A stretch of 9,662 nt of DNA from Pseudomonadota bacterium. Lineage in GTDB: Bacteria; Desulfobacterota; Anaeroferrophillalia; Anaeroferrophillales; Tharpellaceae. The stretch covers positions 1-9,662 of the forward strand of contig WFRP01000159.1 of assembly GCA_015486505.1 (NCBI GenBank). The letters are read 5' to 3'. The notes under the pieces are model-generated. The model saw only the letters and a program-made list of their open reading frames with translations, did not search any database and had not been told where the DNA came from. A program made the translations under genes and the position numbers. The stretch's first letter is position 1, and each line of letters opens with the position of its first letter. Positions 6,572 to 9,662 of this stretch are shown here, in pieces.

Positions 6572-6992
6572 CAAAAAGATTGGAACTTGGTAGGTGTTGG
6601 TAATGCCTGGGCCTATGTTGATAAGGGCTTGATTATGATGTGTTTGTTAGGAGATATATAAAACGAGAATGCTGCGGAAAAAAAATCGGGCGATTACGGA
6701 AAATGAGGCGAAATATTTGCTCAATAAGGCAGAATACGGTGTGTTATCGACAGTCGACAGGCAGGGGAAATCTTATGGCGTACCGCTGAATTTTTGTGTT
6801 ATTAACGACTGTATATATTTTCATTGCGCGGTTGTCGGACATAAAGTTGATAACCTCGAATATAATAGATTTATCTCGTTTTGTGTTGTCGGAAGTACAG
6901 AGATATTACCTGATAAATTCAGCACAAAATTTGAGAGTGTCATTGTTTCAGGAGAAGCCGATGAAGTATTTGATGCGGAGAAGCAGATTGCT

Positions 6993-7120
6993 TTAGTACC
7001 TTACAGGTTATTTTCTGCACCAAAAAACAAGATTTAATAATCAGAAAATGTTCTGATAAGAGTACTTATTTGCGGGCCGCAAAGGCCCGATTGGGTTGCG
7101 GGAGTCTGTTCCCGCATTAG
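6993..7120 (+). repeat. Dispersed TTAG-flanked palindromic repeat, copy C (short variant)
   Basis: A 128-bp copy, TTAG (6993-6996) to TTAG (7117-7120), inserted in the NimA-like gene. It keeps the outer palindrome (TTAGTACCTTACAGG ... TGTTCTGATAAGAGTACT) but has a different stem and apex: ATTTTCTG (7009-7016) pairs with CAGAAAAT (7042-7049) where other copies have ATTTTCTTG/CAAGAAAAT. It lacks the 23-nt segment ACCAGCGGAAGTG... of the long copies, so the middle hairpin is simply TTGCGG-G-CCGCAA (7070-7082). The terminal hairpin TGCGGG/CCCGCA is kept with a different loop (AGTCTGTT). Its last TTAG is also the first TTAG of copy D. Confidence 0.92.
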
Positions 7121-7278
7121 TACCTTACAGGTTATTTTCTTGTTTTTTTCGACAGCTTTTTTCAACTGTAAAAACAAGAAAATGTTCTGATAAGAGTACT
7201 TATTTGCGACCAGCGGAAGTGCCCTTGGGGTGCGGGCCGCAAGGCTTCGTTTGGGTTGCGGGATTGTTCCCGCATTAG
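7117..7278 (+). repeat. Dispersed TTAG-flanked palindromic repeat, copy D (full length)
   Basis: A 162-bp copy, TTAG (7117-7120) to TTAG (7275-7278), directly following copy C head to tail and sharing its boundary TTAG. It is nearly identical to copy B, with about three substitutions and one 1-nt indel, all in the GC-rich right half. It contains the long middle hairpin and the TGCGGG/CCCGCA end hairpin. After the last TTAG the sequence returns at once to the interrupted NimA-like gene (GAAGGGTTGTTGCAC). Confidence 0.95.
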
Positions 7279-7436
7279 AAGGGTTGTTGCACAAATATTC
7301 CCCGGATTTTTTTGACAAAGGGGTAGAGTATATTAAGGGTGCAAGGGACAACTCCAAAGTATACAGAATTACCATCAATAATTTAACCGGTAAAGCTCGG
7401 CGTAAATGATTTTATTTTAACCAATAGATCTACCGT

Positions 7437-7443
7437 AGAGGTG
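7437..7443 (+). promoter_or_regulatory. Ribosome binding site supporting the TTG start at 7448
   Basis: AGAGGTG at 7437-7443 lies 4 nt before TTG at 7448. The same frame has a TAG stop at 7436-7438 and no ATG or GTG between, so TTG is the only initiator that keeps the conserved N-terminal KVFDFHIH strand. Confidence 0.65.
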
Positions 7444-7447
7444 TGAA

Positions 7448-8281
7448 TTGCAAAAAGTTTTTGATTTTCATATTCATGTCGGTCATTATCGTGAGTGGAC
7501 GTTGCCGGCGCGGCAGTTGTGGCTGGAGACCGGCCCTTTCTGGCGGGATTTATTTGATGATGCGGGTGATCTGGATATTGATGCGTTACATCAGGTTCTG
7601 GTCGGTGAGGGGGTGGTCGGCGGGGTTCTGCTGCCGGAGTACGCCCCGCATACGGCCGGAATCCTGCCGGTCGAAAGGGCTGTTTCCGTGCATCGCCGTT
7701 ATCCTCAGTATATTCCTTTCGGGGCCTTGAATCCTGAAATTCATAGAGATCCGGCGGCTGAATTTGAACGTCAGCTAGAGCTTGGGGTTAAAGGACTCAA
7801 GATTCACGGAGTCCACTGTCGGCATCCGGTTAACGATCCGCGGCTCTATCCGGCGTATGAAATCTGTCGCGACCGCAATCTGCCGCTGATGCTGCATGCC
7901 GGCACTTCAATCTTTCCCGGAACGCGCCTCCGCTATGCCGATCCTTATGCTTTCGACGATGTGGCGGTCGATTTTCCTGAACTTGACCTGATTTTATGTC
8001 ATGGCGGCCGGGGCTGGTGGTATCAACTGGCCGAATATATGGTGCAGCGTCATGAAAATGTTTATATCGATGTTTCCGGTCTGCCGCCGCAGAACCTGCT
8101 GAATTACTATCCGAAAATGGCTAAATTGAGTTCACGCTTTATTTTCGGTACTGATTTTCCCGGAGTGCCCGGAGTGGCGGCCAACGCGGATAAAATCGCC
8201 GATTTAGGCTTCTCGGCAGCAGAATTGAAAAATATTTTTACTGCCAATGCGGCCCGGCTGTTGCCGGATTTTGCCGGTTGA
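7448..8281 (+). CDS. Amidohydrolase superfamily protein (COG2159-like, TIM barrel)
   Basis: A 277-aa, probably cytoplasmic metal-dependent hydrolase or decarboxylase. The metal-site pattern of the amidohydrolase-2 family is complete: FHIH with H8/H10 on strand 1, GLKIHG with H120, LPLMLHAG with H150, LILCHGG with H185 and FGTDFPG with D236. No signal peptide is present. The ending NIFTANAARLL is the usual last helix in this family, where the N-A-R motif is common. The start is TTG, fixed by an upstream stop and a ribosome site. It lies 38 bp after the stop of the broken NimA-like gene in the same direction and may once have been read with it. Relatives act on aromatic or carboxylate substrates (for example ACMSD-type decarboxylases), but the substrate cannot be inferred here. 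Family assignment is firm; exact activity is unknown. Confidence 0.87.
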   Translation: MQKVFDFHIHVGHYREWTLPARQLWLETGPFWRDLFDDAGDLDIDALHQVLVGEGVVGGVLLPEYAPHTAGILPVERAVSVHRRYPQYIPFGALNPEIHRDPAAEFERQLELGVKGLKIHGVHCRHPVNDPRLYPAYEICRDRNLPLMLHAGTSIFPGTRLRYADPYAFDDVAVDFPELDLILCHGGRGWWYQLAEYMVQRHENVYIDVSGLPPQNLLNYYPKMAKLSSRFIFGTDFPGVPGVAANADKIADLGFSAAELKNIFTANAARLLPDFAG

Positions 8282-8344
8282 TCAGCTTTTTACCGCAAAA
8301 AAGTTATTCTGCATTATCAAAATAGAGAGTGATTTTTATGCCCC

Positions 8345-8391
8345 AACCTTAAAATAGATATTGCTATTAAATGGGTTTTGTGCTTAAGGTT
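8345..8391. promoter_or_regulatory. Inverted repeat upstream of the barrel gene, possible operator
   Basis: AACCTTAA (8345-8352) and TTAAGGTT (8384-8391) are perfect 8-nt inverted arms separated by 31 nt of AT-rich DNA, about 60 bp upstream of the barrel-protein start. The spacing could suit a regulator binding two half sites or a long-loop hairpin. No convincing -35/-10 pair was found in 8282-8449. Chance occurrence in AT-rich DNA is possible. Confidence 0.25.
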
Positions 8392-8449
8392 AACGTATTT
8401 TAATAAAGATAATTTTAAGGTGCGGAACATTTTAAGAAAAGGAGCGCAT

Positions 8450-9085
8450 ATGAAGAAGATTATTATGGTTGGATCTCTGGTATTTATTTTTGTGAGTATG
8501 CTTTCAAGCCCGGTTTTTGCGGAACAGGGGGCCTTTTCCCTGAGTTTGGCCGGTCAATACATCCCCTTTATTTCCGGTGATGCGGGGCAGGGAGATGACG
8601 CTCCCGAATATGATGATGCCTTTGATGCCGGTCTGGGTGTCGCCCTTGAGGCGGCCTATCGGATGACACCTAACTTCAGTGTTGTCGCCGGGGTCAGTTA
8701 CGATCAATTTTCAGGTGACGATTATAAAGATATTTCTTTTGATGATATGGATGTTACGACCTTTTATGTCGGCGGCAAGTATTATTTTTTGATCGATAAA
8801 AAGGGCTGGAGTTCATATCTCAGAGGCGATATCGGTACTGCCTACTTCAGTTCGGTTGATATCTCATATTCAGGTGTAGATGCTGAATATTGGCAAAGCT
8901 CCTGGGGGGTAGTCGGCGACGCCGGCGTCGGGGTTGAGTACGATTTCAACAATATGGGGGTTTTCCTTGAGATCAAGGCCCGTTATATGGACAGCCCGTC
9001 AAAAGCGAAAGAGATGAGAGAGTATTCCGACGCTGACGCATCCTGGAGTGTTCCGATAACGCTCGGAGTAAGTTATCATTTCTAA
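8450..9085 (+). CDS. Outer-membrane beta-barrel protein (OmpA/OmpW-like small barrel)
   Basis: A 211-aa predicted porin-like or structural barrel. A Sec signal peptide is clear at 1-24 (MKKIIMVGSL, hydrophobic core, cut after SSPVFA). The mature chain alternates polar and hydrophobic residues in strand-sized blocks (GAFSLSLAGQYIPF, GLGVALEAAYRM, FSVVAGVSYDQF, TTFYVGGKYYFL, SSYLRGDIGTAYF, WGVVGDAGVGVEYDF, GVFLEIKARYM, WSVPITLGVSYHF), about eight strands. The last residue is Phe in YHF, the usual BAM-recognition end of outer-membrane barrels. Acidic loops (GDAGQGDDAPEYDD, GDDYKDISFDDMD) are likely surface exposed. The start at 8450 follows AAAAGGAG (8437-8444). An upstream in-frame extension to 8378 lacks a ribosome site and would bury the signal peptide. 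Exact family (OmpW versus OMP_b-brl) is uncertain. The stop codon overlaps repeat copy E. Confidence 0.85.
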   Translation: MKKIIMVGSLVFIFVSMLSSPVFAEQGAFSLSLAGQYIPFISGDAGQGDDAPEYDDAFDAGLGVALEAAYRMTPNFSVVAGVSYDQFSGDDYKDISFDDMDVTTFYVGGKYYFLIDKKGWSSYLRGDIGTAYFSSVDISYSGVDAEYWQSSWGVVGDAGVGVEYDFNNMGVFLEIKARYMDSPSKAKEMREYSDADASWSVPITLGVSYHF

Positions 9086-9193
9086 TGCGGGAACAAACCC
9101 GCAACCCAAACAGGGCCTTGCGGCCCGCAAATAAGTGCTCTTATCAGAACATTTTCTTGTTTTAAAACAAGAAAATAACCTGTAAGGCACTAA
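9082..9193 (-). repeat. Dispersed TTAG-flanked palindromic repeat, copy E (compact variant)
   Basis: A 112-bp copy on the minus strand, bounded by CTAA at 9082-9085 and 9190-9193 (TTAG on the minus strand). Minus-strand order is TTAGTGCCTTACAGG, palindrome, GAGCACTTATTTGCGGGCCGCAA, then TGCGGG/CCCGCA hairpin and TTAG. The palindrome apex is simplified to a perfect 26-bp palindrome (9151-9176, centre TTTTAAAA) without the CGACAGC...CAACTGT segment, and the 23-nt middle cassette is absent. GTGCC/GGCAC replaces GTACC at the start, and the other arm has GAGCAC instead of GAGTAC, so the arm pairing is kept. The first CTAA contains the barrel gene's TAA stop. Confidence 0.93.
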
Positions 9194-9235
9194 CCGCATT
9201 CCCACTTGACGAAAACTTATTCAATGCTCTCTTTC

Positions 9236-9241
9236 AGGAGG
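9236..9241 (+). promoter_or_regulatory. Strong Shine-Dalgarno of the acylase gene
   Basis: AGGAGG at 9236-9241 lies 6 nt before the ATG at 9248, a near-ideal ribosome site. It begins 43 bp after repeat copy E. A TTGACG at about 9205 has no good -10 partner, so the promoter is not located. Confidence 0.7.
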
Positions 9242-9247
9242 AAACAC

Positions 9248-9662
9248 ATGATTCAGATCAAGAGAAAATTAAAATACGCCTTCATTACAGTGGTAATGGT
9301 TTTGGCCGGGCTTATGCTCTCCGGTTCTACCGTTAACGCAAACTGGGCGGCAGGGATCAAGAACGAACTGAGTCCGGTTCTGACTACCACCCGGGATGAT
9401 AAAGGGGTCTGGTATATCAAAGGTGATGAAAAGGCCTCACTTTATGATATCTTTGAACAGATGGGTTACGCGGTGGCCACGGACCGGCTCTGGCAGGCGG
9501 AAAAGTACCGACGGATGGGTCGGGGTCGGCTGGCTGAAGTTTTTGGCCCGAGCCAGTTGGCAAGCGATATCAAGGTGCGGACCACCGGCTATTCCGATAA
9601 GGAGTACGAAGATGGTTTTGCCGCCCTGGATCAGGAATCCAAAGATATGATTAACGGTTATG
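9248..9662 (+). CDS. Penicillin acylase family protein, N-terminal part (runs off window)
   Basis: The first 138 codons of an Ntn-hydrolase precursor of the penicillin/AHL acylase family are present; the frame is still open at the window end. A signal or signal-anchor segment lies at about 5-31 (KRKLKYAFITVVMVLAGLML). Family A-chain motifs follow: TTRDDKGVWYIKGDEKASLYD (47-67), GYAVATDRLWQAEKYRRMGR (73-92) and GRLAEVFG (93-100), the equivalent of the usual GYVHAQDRLWQMEL...GRLAE. Known members are exported, then cleaved autocatalytically to expose a Ser nucleophile at the beta-chain start; that site lies beyond the window, so activity cannot be judged. Substrates in the family include penicillins, acyl-homoserine lactones and other acylated amines. 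The start is well supported by AGGAGG at 6-nt spacing. Confidence 0.85.
   Translation, partial: MIQIKRKLKYAFITVVMVLAGLMLSGSTVNANWAAGIKNELSPVLTTTRDDKGVWYIKGDEKASLYDIFEQMGYAVATDRLWQAEKYRRMGRGRLAEVFGPSQLASDIKVRTTGYSDKEYEDGFAALDQESKDMINGY

Larger units (their letters stand above)
6669..7409 (+). pseudogene. NimA/PPOX-like flavin split-barrel gene interrupted by two repeat copies
   Basis: The 5' part (6669-6996) encodes a pyridoxamine-5'-phosphate-oxidase-like split barrel: AEYGVLSTVDRQGKSYGVPL (21-40), then IYFHCAVVGHKVDNLEYN, which recalls NimA-type FMN proteins (G-H-K near the flavin), then FESVIVSGEADEV. At codon 109 the frame enters the dispersed repeat and stops at 7035-7037 (122 aa). The missing C-terminus lies beyond the repeats at 7279-7409: LLHKYSPDFFDKGVEYI then YRITINNLTGKARRK, ending TGA at 7407. 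Joining 6996 to 7279 gives exactly 153 codons (152 aa), a normal length for this family. Members bind flavin and are annotated as nitroimidazole resistance or general flavin proteins; the native role here is unknown. The DNA is visibly more AT-rich than its neighbours, suggesting separate origin. The 122-aa product lacks the last quarter of the fold and is probably inactive. Confidence 0.9.

Noticed and set aside
7096..7278. Short open frames inside repeat copies sharing LVPYRLFSCF...KTRKCSDKSTYLR (also 8999-9205 on the minus strand)
   Set aside because: The similarity follows from DNA identity of the repeat. The frames use different start codons, begin in unrelated flanks and have no ribosome sites, and the palindrome explains the conservation. 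They are not real genes.
6993..7278. Reading the tandem repeats as a CRISPR or attC array
   Set aside because: There are only two units with no variable spacers between them, and no attC core (RYYYAAC) or integrase; the units abut at TTAG.
8378..8449. N-terminal extension of the barrel protein
   Set aside because: It would put 24 residues before a normal MKK signal peptide, and the good AAAAGGAG site serves ATG 8450.
9396..9650. 84-aa plus-strand open frame near the right edge
   Set aside because: It is an out-of-frame shadow of the penicillin-acylase-like gene, which starts at 9248 and shows clear family motifs.

Overview
The window looks like chromosome from a Gram-negative, probably anaerobic bacterium. 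Desulfobacterota or a related delta-proteobacterial lineage is my best guess. The reasons are several exported proteins with Sec signals, an outer-membrane barrel ending in Phe, an N-end-rule Aat transferase, an archaeal-type tungstate ABC transporter (tungsten enzymes are common in strict anaerobes), TTG start use, and repeats of the GGGGTCAGG type that I associate with such genomes. No rRNA, tRNA, CRISPR array or transposase gene is visible, so the assignment is an inference.

Layout, left to right: (1) 1-278 is non-coding, with the cut end of a dispersed repeat, a GC-rich hairpin and a short CCACAGATGAACGCAG repeat. (2) 279-3316 holds a two-gene unit, an RND/MMPL-family membrane exporter followed 2 bp later by aat. 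(3) 3317-3565 is intergenic and carries a full dispersed-repeat copy that forms the leader of the next operon. (4) 3566-6409 is a tight wtpA-wtpB-wtpC operon for high-affinity tungstate (or molybdate) import. (5) 6410-6668 is non-coding, with a perfect 25-bp inverted repeat and a candidate promoter. (6) 6669-7409 is an AT-rich NimA-like flavin split-barrel gene broken by two tandem copies of the dispersed repeat. (7) 7448-8281 is a COG2159-type amidohydrolase with a TTG start. (8) 8450-9085 is a small outer-membrane beta-barrel protein. (9) 9082-9193 is another repeat copy overlapping the barrel gene's stop codon. (10) 9248-9662 is the 5' end of a penicillin-acylase-family gene that runs off the window.

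The most notable content is a family of about 110-162 bp non-coding repeats with five copies in 9.7 kb (1-69 minus and cut; 3386-3546 plus; 6993-7120 and 7117-7278 plus, in tandem; 9082-9193 minus). Each consists of a 5' palindrome starting TTAGTACCTTACAGG (TTAGTGCC in one copy), then one or more GC-rich hairpins, ending in a TGCGGG...CCCGCA hairpin followed by TTAG. Every visible insertion boundary has TTAG. In the NimA-like gene, removing the two copies and keeping one TTAG restores an uninterrupted 152-codon frame that reads through a family-typical C-terminus. This shows that the repeat is, or recently was, mobile and targets TTAG. The ends are not terminal inverted repeats of each other. 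The subterminal hairpins and fixed tetranucleotide resemble elements moved by single-strand HUH/Y1 (IS200/IS605 or RAYT-like) transposases, but no such enzyme lies in the window.
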